From positions 701,236-765,235 of the forward strand of contig NW_003314353.1 in assembly GCF_000143415.4 (NCBI RefSeq): a stretch of 64,000 bases of DNA. The letters are read 5' to 3'. Position 1 is the first letter of the stretch; every line of letters begins with the position of its first letter. The notes beneath the pieces are model-generated. The model was not told where the DNA came from and ran no database searches. It saw only the letters and a list, made by a program, of their open reading frames with translations. The translations under genes were made by a program, and so were the position numbers. This document shows positions 10,520 to 22,482 of the stretch, in pieces. This DNA is from Selaginella moellendorffii (lineage: Eukaryota > Streptophyta > Lycopodiopsida > Selaginellales > Selaginellaceae).

Positions 10520-12795
10520 TCACGTTTCACCATCTCTTTCTTTGTCTTGCTCTTCCTTGTACTTATAGAATCGCGCACACACGAGGAACAACGCAAAGTT
10601 CACAGCATTGAGGCATGCGAGAAGCCAGTAGTAGTAATCGAGATGCCACTGCCAGCTCTGGTGGAGCCAATTCGTGGACGATCCCACGATGGAATTGAGC
10701 GCGGTCGCCGAGAAACTCCCAATCGCGGCTGTGAATGGCAGCAGCGAGCTTCCAAAGCAGCGCATCCCTTCCGGTGCCTGGCTGTAGAAGAGCTCGATCA
10801 ATCCAATCGTCCCGAAGATCGACGCGAGACCATACATCGAGAACGGGATCGTGAGCAAGAACGCGGAGAATCGCGCCCTCTTGGATTCCGCCCTCTTGTG
10901 CTCCACGAATCCGGCGACGATCATGGTGAGCGTGGATAGAAAGAGCCCAATCCCGATTCTTTGGAGATGCGTGGTTCCGCGAGGATTTCCAGTGAGCTTT
11001 CGCATCGCTGGGACGTAGACGAGCTCGTAGAAGGGGATGGCGATCATGACGAACACCGAGGAGAGAAACGGGACGGATGGAGCTGGGACCTGAATGGATT
11101 TGGAGAGGCTCCTGTCCATCATCAGGGCCTGGACGGTGGAATAGTTGAGGAGCACGACGACGGTGCTCATGAGGAGCATCGTGGTGGCGCAGATTGGCAA
11201 GAGCCGGATCATCGCCTTGAGTTCCTCGACTTGGGTCACCGTGCACAGCGTCCACGATCCCTCCACTTCGTGATCCAGGCCGATCTTCACCGCGGCCTTG
11301 TCGAGAAATCTGGAAGAACGAGGTTAAACCTTTGAAGAGTTTCAAGGAGATGGAAGTTTGATGAAGATATAGAACTTGTAGCGAAGATAGAAAAGATTTG
11401 AGAGAGTTGGCAAGCAAAGGCCTACGATCTTTGAGAGTTTCAAGGAGCTCGAAGACTTTCAACTAGCAAAGATGAGAGAGTTGGCAAAGATCTTAGATTT
11501 GAGAGAGTTGGCAAGCAAAGATCTTTGAGAGTTTCAAGGAGGTAGAAGCAAAGATCTTGGAGGAGATGGGAATGAAAAGCTTGCCTTAGTCCATCGGTAT
11601 GCTGGATCTTGCTACTCCCCGGGATGGCGGACATTCTTCCAGGAACTTCGTAGAGCAAATTCACATCTTGCGGCAATTCCAGCTTCCTCTTTCGATACGC
11701 GGACACGATCACTTGGAGGAGCCTCGTCACTGGGCTCCCGCTCGGCCGCTTTTGCTTGTAGAAGGGCGTTCCAGCGAAGAACAATGCGTTCCCGGCGGCC
11801 ATGGCGATGGCCAGGGTGGTGAGCCCCCAGTTCCAGCCGAATTGGACCTGGATGTAGACGACGATCGTGAGCGCGAGGACGAATCCCAGGTCGAGCGTCA
11901 TGTAGAGGGAGCTGAAGAACATGCCGAGGTTCTTCTTGTCGCTGGGGTTGCCTCTGTCGAATTGATCGGCTCCAAAGACAACGATGTTGGATTTGATCCC
12001 CCCAAAGCCAATCGCGACGATGAGCAGCGAGACGTAGAGGTATCCCATCTGGAAAGCTGTGGCCTTCTCGTCTAGGCATTGTTCAGCGTCGTGCTTGCAA
12101 ATCCTTGGAGAGAGTGGAGCTACCACGGCTCCAGCAGCCAAGAGAATGAGTCCCTGGAAGTATGATCGTTCCATAGGTGAGATCCAGGATCAAAGTTTGC
12201 AGGCGAGACGAAGAACTATCAGAAAAAATCAAACCTTTGCTAGTTGCTAGAGACGAAAACTTATCAGAAAAATCAAATCTTTGCTAGCGAAGTTGCTAGA
12301 GACGAAGAACTATCAGAAAAATCAAATATTTAGCACTAGCGAAGTTGCTAGAGACGAAGAACTATAGGTTGCTTTGATAGCAAAGTTGCTAGAGACAAAG
12401 AACTACCAGAAAAATCAAATCTTTGCAAGAGAGGGAGATGAGAGATCGGAGAACCTAGCTTGAACTTACCAGGAGGTGGACGATCGAAAAGATGGCGATG
12501 GTGGCGTATCGGCCAAGGTAAGCGTCGGCGAGAAATCCCCCAAAGAGTGGCGTGGTTCCACAAACTCCAAAGAACACTGTGATGATCGTGCTCGCTTCCA
12601 GGGGTGATTTGTGCATCACGTCCATGAGATACGAGACGAAGCTCGTCGCAAAGGTCGTGAAAGCCATTCTCTCGGCAACTTCACTGCCTGTGGAGAAAAT
12701 AGAAATCTTTTCCTCGGTTAGAGACTAAGGGATCGTTTTTTCGTGAACTTACCAAGAACGAAGACTGCTGCAAACCATCCTCCTCTCTCGGCCAT
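10520..12795 (-). CDS. NPF (NRT1/PTR, POT-family) proton-coupled transporter
   Basis: Four exons: complement(join(10520..11309, 11585..12153, 12470..12687, 12753..12795)), 539 residues. The first helix carries the intact ExxER proton-coupling motif (E17-V-A-E20-R21), split from the start by a 65-nt intron. Family words include FFGVCGTTPLFGGFLADAYLGR, SPRICKHDAEQC, IGFGGIKSN..FGADQFD, FYKQKRPSGSP and RFLDKAAV, then a PEGMRCFGSSLLPFTAA segment and late helices. It should sit in a membrane and import nitrate, peptides or hormones with protons; the substrate cannot be read from sequence. Length is at the short end of the family. The intron at 11310-11584 has a GC-AG rather than GT-AG border. This intron and the one at 12154-12469 are both expanded by tandem repeats. 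Confidence 0.93.
11325..11575. repeat. Degenerate tandem repeats in an NPF intron
   Basis: Within the intron 11310-11584 the word TTTGAGAGTTTCAAGGAG (or a near match) occurs near 11331, 11430 and 11523, and GAGAGTTGGCAA near 11400, 11472 and 11502, interleaved with AGCAAAGATCTT. The copies are shuffled rather than strictly periodic. Confidence 0.75.
12205..12426. repeat. About five ~50-bp tandem repeats in an NPF intron
   Basis: The unit is roughly GTTGCTAGAGACGAAGAACT followed by ATCAGAAAAATCAAATCTTT and GCTAGCGAA. Four near-complete copies and one shortened copy make up most of the 316-nt intron 12154-12469. Unit lengths vary by a few bases. Confidence 0.85.
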
Positions 12796-13183
12796 GGCGT
12801 TCTTCGAGTAAACATTTTAGAAGTTTCTTTCCCAAAGTAAACAGCGTTTTAAACTGGTGGAGAACTTGGTGAGGACCGTCGATCGACCTGGAGAAGCATC
12901 GGAGTCACAGCCCCGAGATTGCTTCACTTGATCATGCTTCGTCGAAGCCGAAACTTTTTTGCAACTTTGGACGGTCCCTGGAAATCTAAGAGCGTGATAG
13001 GCGAGCAAAAGGACAATGGCAACTCACGACAAGATCGAGAGATTGTTGTCACAGCTCATATCTAGTGCTCATCACGCGTAAACAGGCAAATAGCGCCAAC
13101 CAAATCCTCTTGGAACATCGCGGTGCGAATGGAACAAGTCCATTTGGCTTTAAGTTGTTTTAGTTGGTTTTAGTTCTTCGGCT
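12796..13183. promoter_or_regulatory. Shared divergent promoter region (NPF minus, SDR plus)
   Basis: The NPF start (12795, minus) and the SDR start (13184, plus) are only 388 bp apart and point away from each other, so both promoters must fit in this interval or extend into the neighbours. No clear TATA box was seen for either. Shared regulation is possible but is inference from spacing alone. Confidence 0.5.
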
Positions 13184-14771
<1,588 letters not shown>

Positions 14772-14876
14772 TTAATCCCTGTTTAGTTTTAAGCAAAAAT
14801 GAGATTAGACAAGGTCCCGGGTTCGATCTTTCTAGTTGTTAGGGTTCTTCCATTTCCCGTATCTCGAGTCGAGGGA

Positions 14877-14909
14877 ATGGAATTTTGGCACAGGGAACGC
14901 ATGGCGTAA
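14877..14909 (+). other. Short upstream ORF before the UPF0301 gene
   Basis: An ATG at 14877 opens a 10-codon frame ending TAA at 14909, 41 nt before the main ATG at 14951. A second in-frame ATG is at 14901. If transcription starts to the left of 14877 this uORF would dampen translation of the main protein. The transcription start is not known. Confidence 0.35.
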
Positions 14910-14950
14910 GCTGCCGCGCCCGGCCGCCGCAGGTGCTATCGAAATCCGCG

Positions 14951-16279
14951 ATGGAAGTCTCCTCCTGCGGCTTCAATCCGTGCTTGAATCACAGCCTGCT
15001 CGATTTTGGGCCCAGGAAGGGGCAGCGGTGCCAGGTTCTAGGGCACAGAAAATGCAGCTCTCGCGCCGCGAGCTCTTCCGGTTCTACCGTGTTTTCGATC
15101 GATGAGAGAAGGCGCAGGGGATTCTCCAAACCCCATTTCTTGTCGTTCGTTGAGCCTGGAGGGAATTTCACCTCTGCTGTGATTTTCTCGCGGAGCAAGA
15201 GGAGGCGCGCATTTTCTGGTAAGTTCTTGCTCAGCCTTTCGTGATTCTTTTGTTCTCGTACGAGTCTTTCTCGTTTTTTTGGTTCTTGTTGTGTTCGTGA
15301 AGTTAGCCGTGTTGTTGCTTGGTAGTCTTTGTGTGTTCTTGGCTAGCGGAAAAAGGAATTTTCTGTTCTTCTTGGTCATGAAAAACTTGTTCATCGTTGA
15401 GCGTTGCATTCTTGGAGAACTTTCTTCCATGATCTAAACGGTTAAAAAATTCTCTCAGGTTCTCTGGTAGTCCGAGCAGCACAGAACCAATCCAACGATC
15501 CCTCCGACGAGAAAGAAGAAAAAGAAGGCCCGGAGAACTCCTCCGACTCCCAGGGCACAGACTGGCGAGCATTCCGCGCGAGGCTGATCGCCAACGAGCG
15601 ATCCATCGAAGAGCAGGACCAGCCCAGCACCTCGGACGCCTCCAAAGCTCCGGAGAACTTCGCAAAGTCTCTTGGGGCTTGCTGGGCTCATCCCATCCTC
15701 AAGCCCGAGGCCGGCTGCGTGCTCATCGCCACGGACAAGCTCGACGAGCTCTCCATCTTCGAGCGGACAGTGATCATCCTCCTCAGCGCCGGATCCAGCA
15801 AAGGCAACGAGGGACCCTTCGGCCTCATCCTCAACCGGCCTCTCCCTCACGTCCTCAAAGACATCCGGCCACAGGACCAAGCTCTCGCCGAGGCGTTTGG
15901 AGAAAGCCAGGTACACTTCGGTGGTCCGCTCGTCTCGGACTTGATCCTGCTGCTGCAAGGAGCCAGCGCCAGGAAAGGCTACCAGGAAGTAGTTCCAGGG
16001 ATCTTCTACAGCTCGGCCGAGGGACTGGATCAGGCAGTGAGTATGATCAAAGACAAGGCCTCCGGCGCCGAGGACTTTAGATTCTTCTTCGGCTACGCCG
16101 GGTGGGCGATCGGGCAGCTCGAGAGAGAAGTGGAGGATGGATACTGGTGCGTTGCGGCGTGTAGCACGAATCTCTTCATCTCCGGCTCGGCTGCTAATCT
16201 CTGGGAGGAGGTGTTGAAGCTCATGGGTGGGCAGTACGCGGAGCTTAGCAAGAAGCCCAAGAAGCGATGGTTTAAGTGA
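14951..16279 (+). CDS. Plastid UPF0301/AlgH (YqgE, DUF179) family protein
   Basis: Two exons: join(14951..15218, 15459..16279), 362 residues. The first ~100 residues are rich in Ser, Arg and Gly and low in acids, a likely chloroplast transit region. An acidic linker follows. The C-terminal ~190 residues match the UPF0301 fold: GCVLIATDKLDELSIFERTV, GPFGLILNRPL, VHFGGPLVSD, FFFGYAGWAIGQLE and GYWCVAAC. Bacterial relatives are called AlgH or YqgE; biochemical function is not established, and plant members are plastid-type proteins. The Arg/Lys run just before the splice site and the GSLVVRAA stretch after it look like a transit cleavage area. The intron is 240 nt. A short uORF lies upstream. 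Confidence 0.9.
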
Positions 16280-16448
16280 AGCTCCTTCGTGCCAATAAGA
16301 TGGATCTCTTCGAGCTCTTCGTCAAGAAGGGAAGCTAAAGAAAGCTCTCCGTTTCGCTGTAAGAGATAAGTGGAAGTTAAAGTTTTAAGTGGCCTAAGAA
16401 CCCTAAAGTGCCAGCAAGAGCCCTACATTTATTTTAGGGCTCCTAGCG

Positions 16449-17636
16449 ATGACGAGGACGCGGGAGCGCGCGATCGCGAGGTCAGTGGCAGGATCTAGCC
16501 TCCTCTTCACCAGAAATCAGCGGCAAATGCGCATGGTGGTGAAGAGCGCCATGGCGCAGCGGCAGAGAAAGAGGGCGAAGCGCCGGAAGAGCAGTGTGGA
16601 TCTCCTCCCGGGGCTCATCCACGACGTGGTCTACCAGCAAATCCTCCCGCGGCTGCCCTGGTACCAGCGCCCCGTGATGACGGCCGTGTCCAAGCTCTGG
16701 CGCGCCGCGATGGAATCGCTCAATGCTGAGTTGGGCGCCCGGTCCCGGGAGCTCCAGGATCTTCCCAGGGGCGTGGTGCTGCTCTTCAATGCCGGGAGTG
16801 GCAGCGATGGGATCTTCCAGCAGCAGAGTTTTTTCGAGCTCTTCGACTACTCGACCGGGACTTGGCACGAGCTTCCTCCACTGCCGGATCGCTCTCCCGA
16901 GGAGAGCGTGGAGGAGTGCTTTTGCTTCGAGCGGTGCATATACGGGATTTGCAAGGGGGAGATCTACAAGCTAGATCTTCCAGCCGGGATTTGGAGGTGG
17001 GAGAAGCTCACCACCAGGACGAGGATCAATGGAGGGGTGGCGGTGGCGTTTATGGAAGATGGGATGCTCTACCTGAGTGGGAAGCGGGCGGAGGTCTTTG
17101 TGCTGGAGAAGCACGACTTGGCCAACCGGTGTGCCAAGTCGATATGCGTCCAGTTGGTCGGCTTCTCCGGCCTCGCGGCGCAGAAGGGCGACGTCAAGTC
17201 TCTCTTTGAAGGCTTCTCCGACTGGAACCGAGTGGCCGGGACGCTGGCGTTCCTCTTCCAGATCAAGCCGCTCAACATCAGCCGGAGCTGCACGGCCCCG
17301 GCGTTTGTGTCCGAGAGGAAGTTCTTGGTGGCGACGAGGAAGTGCTACCTGGAGCTCCACGACTTGGACACTGGGCTGCTCGACGAGATCAACGTCCAGC
17401 GCAAGCTCAGGCTGGTTGTCTCGCACACGATCGTGGCGCTGGCTTACCACGGGGGCGTGATCTACGTTTTGATGCAAGTGGACAAGGGGAGCCATGCGAG
17501 CTTTAGCCTGTGGAGGGGCGAGGCTTGTGGAGATTCTCTGTCTCCGGAGCTTGGGAAGTTCGAGTGGAAGAGGGCGCCATGTCCGCTCAAGTTTGGAGAT
17601 CACTGCAACAAAGCTAGCCTGCAGATCTTGTCCTGA
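16449..17636 (+). CDS. F-box protein with kelch-like C-terminus, single exon
   Basis: A 395-residue intronless frame. After a basic N-terminus (two Arg-rich clusters, about 1-48) there is an F-box-like segment at about 50-90 (DLLPGLIHDVVYQQILPRLP, then VSKLWRAAMES). The rest contains kelch-like strands: FELFDYSTGTWHELPPLP, YKLDLPAGIWRWEKL, MEDGMLYLSGKRAEVFVLE and a later ALAYHGGVIYVL. Plant F-box/kelch proteins recruit targets to SCF ubiquitin ligases through SKP1; the target here is unknown. The kelch repeats are weak, so the exact fold is uncertain. ATGs at 16527 and 16551 are alternative starts that would still keep the F-box. Confidence 0.82.
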   Translation: MTRTRERAIARSVAGSSLLFTRNQRQMRMVVKSAMAQRQRKRAKRRKSSVDLLPGLIHDVVYQQILPRLPWYQRPVMTAVSKLWRAAMESLNAELGARSRELQDLPRGVVLLFNAGSGSDGIFQQQSFFELFDYSTGTWHELPPLPDRSPEESVEECFCFERCIYGICKGEIYKLDLPAGIWRWEKLTTRTRINGGVAVAFMEDGMLYLSGKRAEVFVLEKHDLANRCAKSICVQLVGFSGLAAQKGDVKSLFEGFSDWNRVAGTLAFLFQIKPLNISRSCTAPAFVSERKFLVATRKCYLELHDLDTGLLDEINVQRKLRLVVSHTIVALAYHGGVIYVLMQVDKGSHASFSLWRGEACGDSLSPELGKFEWKRAPCPLKFGDHCNKASLQILS

Positions 17637-17935
17637 GAGAGCCTCTCTCTTCTCCAACAGGTAAGAGACTTTACTACTCCAGGAATGCTTGATTTGCCAA
17701 AGTGGCATCTTCGAGCAGCCTCTCTCTTTTCGAAAATCGGGCAGCAAAACCTGGGCATGCTCACGATCAACGAGAACTTCCTTTATTCACCGATCTCCGT
17801 AGGGCTCGTTTTCTTTTAATGCTTTAAACCTGGGAAGCGTTCTCATAACTTTGTTGCATTGATCTCCAAACTGGGATTGGAAGAATTTTTGGATCTGTTT
17901 CTCCTTTTTGGTTTGGTTAAGCAAGTGAATATAGT
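17637..17935. other. 3' flank of the F-box gene
   Basis: Untranslated and intergenic sequence. Base composition changes sharply near 17930, where an AT-rich repeat region starts. No gene is seen. Confidence 0.5.
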
Positions 17936-18795
17936 TAAAATATTCTTGGATATTCTAGAATATTTTACCATCTAACTGTTGTTATTCATTTAAATTAATC
18001 TTTTATAATTTATAAACATGTTTATAATTTATAAATTTTCTTAAACACTTTTTAATATATTATTTTTTATTCTATTATCTAATGGTTGATATGCAATAAG
18101 ATTAATCTTGTGATTATGAATTACAAACATGCTTATAATTATAAAATTTATTTGATCAATTGGATTAATAAGTAAGAGATTACATAGTAAAATAAATTGC
18201 TACGTGTTGCATGTAGCAACACTTAGTTTGCTTAATAGTAGTGTTATTCTTAGTCTCTCACTAATCTGCCAGAGTTATTGTTGAACCTAAACATACAAAA
18301 GGATATTCTAATAATAAGTTATTATTCATGTACACTATATAATCTATAAACATGTTTATGTATTTATAAATTATAAACACTTTTCTAACTATAAACTTCC
18401 ATTTTCTAAGTGAATTAATAAATAATGAATAGATGACTATTAAACAAACCAAACATGCTATATGTAATGGGCAGCAAATTATTTTTATTATGTTATAATT
18501 AACAACAAATAATATAAATACATTTGTATAAATAGCGATTTTTTTTCAATAATCATATGTTAGAACAAAGTTTGGTGACATAAAGAGTTTTAAGTATACA
18601 TTTGACTAATGATTATATATTACATTTCACAATCAACTCTCTGAGAAATTATATAGTTGTATTTTTACAGAATAAACTAGAATATCTTAGGAAGCATTTA
18701 GATTTTTTTTTTATAAATTATAACTACAAAATTAATCTAAGTAAATAGCAACCATTAGGTAGTATAATATCCTAGAATATTCTAGGTATATTCAC
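17936..18795. mobile_element. Non-autonomous TIR element, about 0.86 kb
   Basis: The left end GTGAATATA at 17936 and the right end TATATTCAC at 18795 begin long inverted repeats of about 70 bp. Both arms share a TAGAATATTCTAG-like core, then an ACC..CTAA word, a GTT.TTATT-like word and AATTAATCT. The interior is AT-rich and non-coding and contains a shorter internal echo at about 18300-18480. A related copy starts at 19850. No clear target duplication could be fixed. This looks like a MITE or a deleted DNA transposon; superfamily is not assigned. Confidence 0.6.
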
Positions 18796-19849
18796 TTACA
18801 TATATACATATATATGTATGTACATATGTATTTTTAAATTTTAAACTTTACATCATCCTTCCATCTTAAAGATGAGAAAGGATGATGATGATAAGTCAAG
18901 TGAAACATCTAGAGCTTTTGTTAGGAATTGTAGACTTCGACAAAATTTAAGCTTCCACAAAACTACAGATATAGTTGTTGACAACCATGACAAAAATAAG
19001 GCACAAATTTAGAATTATGGAATCTTAATCAATCAACTACAACCATATATAATTATTAAATACACAAACCAACCTCTTAATCTATAACTTTAAACCAAAA
19101 CAAGGGTTTTGAGGGCAATTGTAATTTATAAAAATATTGTGGAAACAAAAAAGATAGTTTATCTCTATATCTTTCCTTTAATCAGCCCTTTAAGACCATA
19201 CTTAACTCAGACTTATGACCATATATAAAATTTATTTCTATATCTTTCTACTGGCTAGCCTCCAAAACCATTATTAACTCTAACTCACTACTTTTATTCT
19301 TATCTAATATTATATATATGGGATTGCTATTGAAAAATAGAGACTATATTTTCACTAGTGCTATGCTATGTTTAAGTGCAGAATTTCACTTTGTTTGTCC
19401 ATCATTTCTTTTTTATCCCCTTTTTGAAGGAAAAGAAGTTTTAAAACACTAACTTTGTTAGTCTTACTATTGTTGGTAATAAAATTATTGATAGGTTTTT
19501 TTTTATTTTCCTTTTTTAAGTATTAGTTTGGTATTGAAAATTTTGAACAGTATGAATATTTTGTTATTTTATTTTTGTTGAGTATTTTTTAACATGATAT
19601 CATTTATTATCAAGCCTTTTTTGCATAGATTTGTTTTTTCATTCTTCATTTCTGCATTGACTACTATTGAAAATTCTCTTTTAGATCTTTTTTATCCCTT
19701 TTTGGTTTGCTTAAACAAATCTGTAGGGTGCATACCATTTTTTATCACAGTGGAAATTTGGACTCAATCATTCCATGAGAGAAGCAAAGTTCCAGAATGC
19801 TTCATTTTCATCTCACATCAAAAAAAGAATTAGTGGGACTGGGATAGTA
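18796..19849. other. AT-rich intergenic DNA
   Basis: About 1 kb of AT-rich sequence with ATATAC runs near 18800-18830 and many short poly-T/poly-A tracts. A 79-residue frame at 19594 has no recognisable features. I see no gene. Confidence 0.5.
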
Positions 19850-20160
19850 GTGAATATGCCTAGAATATACTTAGGTATTCTAGGATATTCTACCATCTAC
19901 AGTTGTTATTCATTTAGATTAATTTTGTATTTATAATTTATAAACTTTCTTAAACCTTTTCTAGTATACTATTTTTTATTCTATTATCTAATGGTTGATA
20001 TAAAATAAGATTAATCATGTGTTTATAAATTACAAACATGCTTATAATTATAAAATTTATTTGATCAATTGGATTAATAAGTAATAATAAAATTACTATT
20101 AAGCAAACCAAACATTGTTACATGCAATGCGTAGCAATTTATTTCTACTTCTACATCTTT
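19850..20160. mobile_element. Second, partial copy of the TIR element
   Basis: From 19850 the sequence follows the left part of the element at 17936: GTGAATATGCC, TAGGATATTCTACCATCT, GTTGTTATTCATTTAGATTA, then ATTCTATTATCTAATGGTTG at about 19978 and TTTGATCAATTGGATTAATA at about 20062. Similarity fades after ~20160 and no matching right terminus is clear. Confidence 0.55.
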
Positions 20161-20556
20161 CTATCTTTGATTTTTCTTATTCTCTCTTCTTTACTCTAAT
20201 ATTTCAAATGTCTTTCTTTTTTCCCACTTGGTTTCCCCTTGACTCCAAAAATCCACACTCTCTTTCTTCTTTATCTTTTCTTTTCTTTTTTTAATTTAGT
20301 CTCTTCTCCTCACAACAGTTGCCAACACAAGGCATTATATTGGAGTCTACACTAGCACTTTGGCTATAGGTTATTGTGCATGATGAAGTTAGAGCATTCC
20401 CTTGTGGTCGCATAATATTCTATTGTTAGAATATTCTAGAGGCATGGATGTAAGGGGTATATCCCCCTTCTGCTCCGGTGGGGAGTTCACATAAGAGAGA
20501 TGTTTTGTGCTGGATTTCAAAGCATGAGTGAGTGTTTTCTTCACCAAAACCCTAAA
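20161..20556. other. AT-rich DNA with a possible Copia-type LTR fragment
   Basis: Mostly non-coding, CT-rich near 20160-20300. From about 20425 a TGTTAGAATATTCTAG start, followed by a GGGGAGTTCACATAAGAG word and ACCCTAAACCC, resembles plant Copia LTR sequence, but no partner LTR was found. Confidence 0.3.
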
Positions 20557-20604
20557 CCCTAATAAAGGCTTTGTTTCATCCTTGAAACAAAGCCTTTATT
20601 AGGG
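20557..20604. repeat. Perfect 22-bp inverted repeat with 4-nt loop
   Basis: The arms 20557-20578 and 20583-20604 are exact reverse complements (from CCCTAATAAAGG to CCTTTATTAGGG) around a TCCT loop. Transcribed, this is a long perfect hairpin. Confidence 0.9.
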
Positions 20605-20795
20605 GGAAGTATTATTAAGTGCTAATTTTGACCATGTGTTGACCATAACTTTCCTAACTTGATTTGATTTAACATATTTACTCGGGATGAAGGAAGAGGC
20701 TCCAAAAGCAAACACCAAATTACATAAGTAATTTAGATGGTCTTAGATGAAAATAATGCAATTTCTAAAATACATTATCACAATCATCAGTATAT

Positions 20796-21314
20796 TGTAA
20801 GCAATCAAAGAGAACAACTCAAAAGATGGTTTATAGGGTTCAAATATAGAGGGAAAGGGCTTATAAATAAGAATGCACCTTTTTTTTCAATCGATTAAGG
20901 GTTTTGGGATATTTGAGGTTAAACGTCTTTGGGTTTGAATAGTACTGAGTTGGATAATCTCCCAAAAAGTCTAAATTCAAAGAACTTACATTTGGTATCA
21001 CAAAGGTCTCAGGTCCGACTCCTTTGGTTGGCTAAGGGTGTTAAGAGAGCGGGGCTTTCGAGAGCTGCGGCTTTTAACTTCTATTCACGAAGGTGTGAAC
21101 TTACAGGAAAGCATGATAGATTATAAACAACCAAAGAGAACAATTTGAGAGATAGTCCATGGGGTTTAAATATTGCGGGAAATGACTTATGAATAAAAAT
21201 GCACCTTTTTTTTCAATCGGTTAAGAGTTTTAGGATATTTGAGGTTAAGTGTCCTTGGGTTTGAATAGTACTGGGCTAAGTGACCTCTCGAGAAATTTAA
21301 ACTCAAGACTTATA
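20796..21314 (+). mobile_element. Complete TRIM retrotransposon, copy A
   Basis: LTRs are 20796-20990 (195 bp, TGTAAGC...CTTACA) and 21122-21314 (193 bp, termini mutated to TATAAAC...CTTATA). The 131-bp interior starts with TTTGGTATCA, a primer-binding site for the initiator tRNA-Met (20993-21000), and has no coding capacity. The 5-bp TATAT flanks at 20791-20795 and 21315-21319 match, though this is AT-rich. The total of 519 bp is typical of TRIM elements, which are mobilised in trans. The LTR pair differ noticeably, so the insertion is not recent. Confidence 0.87.
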
Positions 21315-21580
21315 TATATCCAAATGCATACTTGAAGACATCCAAGAAAAAACTTCAATCTACACAAGTGACTACAGTTAACAGCATACTTGAAGACACA
21401 CAAATGACTACACTTAACAACATACCATTGCAAAAGAAATCCAAACTCAAGACTTATATATATCCAAATGCATATTTGAAGACATCCAAGAAAAAACTTC
21501 AATCTACACAAGTGGCTATAATTAACAACATATTTGAAGACACACAAATGACTACACTTAACAACATACCATTGCAACAC
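21292..21580. repeat. 144-bp tandem duplication at the TRIM edge
   Basis: AAACTCAAGACTTATATATA recurs 144 bp apart (21299 and 21443), each followed by TCCAAATGCATA, GACATCCAAGAAAAAACTTC and AACAACATACCATTGCAA. The first unit begins inside the 3' LTR of TRIM copy A, so duplication probably happened after that insertion. Confidence 0.85.
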
Positions 21581-21590
21581 TATCCCTTAG

Positions 21591-21764
21591 AAATATGTGG
21601 GAAACTCATATAAATGTTAGGCATCATTCTAAGAATGATAGATGGTAATCATTATAAAGTGATTCAACAAATGGAACAAATATGTGGGAAACTCATATAA
21701 ATGTTAGGCATCATCCTAATAATGATAGATGGTAATCATTATAAAGTGATTCAATAAATAGGAC
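21591..21764. repeat. 87-bp tandem duplication
   Basis: AAATATGTGGGAAACTCATA starts at 21591 and again at 21678. Both copies run through TTAGGCATCAT, AATGATAGATGGTAATCATT and AAAGTGATTCAA with few differences. Confidence 0.9.
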
Positions 21765-22482
21765 ATATCATCCACAAGAGTCTCATGAAAGAAATTTGGT
21801 TAGAGGTAGTAGGAGCAGAAGGAGTTGCAACATGGGTTATGAATGCTACTATCAACTAAGATTGACTATTCAATTGTAATTGCATATCATCAAGCAACTG
21901 CATTAATTGTTACTCTAGTGTTAAATAAAGAGGAGGCTGCTATAAAGGAGTATATTGCTCTGCCATAAAAATCAACGAAAAGAATAAAAAACAAAGGAGA
22001 ATAAATGGAAAAGTTATAAGAGCAAAAGAGATTTAAACAATATAAAAGTTAAATATAAACAAAAAACACAAATTCAAGCACACCTCATAGATGACTAAAG
22101 TTACTTTTCACCTCCACCAATGTGAGTGCATGGAATACATAATATTTGATCAACCTAAAAACATTAGCTTATATATAGAAGCAGTGGTTTGTATTGAACA
22201 AAATTCAAGGGCTAATAAAAACCCACTAAATTAATAATAGTATATAGTATTGCCTCACAATATATATAAAAAGGATTTCTCCCTTAATTAATTATAATTA
22301 ACTAGATAATGAAATTAATATAAGCTAATTTACTAAAAATTAGCTAAGTGAGATGCCTACTTTTCTTGTTTTATTTATACTCTTCTAGGCTTTTAAAGTT
22401 TTTTCTTTCCTTCTTTTTGTAAGTTTGCATTGATACTTAAAAGTACACTTATTTATAGAATAAAATGTTTCTAGTTGATGCT
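21765..22482. other. AT-rich flank downstream of the lectin-like gene
   Basis: AT-rich DNA with no recognisable gene or repeat. Its right end should hold the 3' untranslated end of the minus-strand gene at 22483. Confidence 0.45.

Noticed and set aside
10563-11462. 299-residue minus-strand ORF
   Set aside because: Out of frame with the NPF exons and runs through an intron; the true frame has clear transporter helices.
20530-20562. Telomere-like repeat
   Set aside because: Only two AAACCCT-type units are present, as often seen in plant leaders and LTRs.
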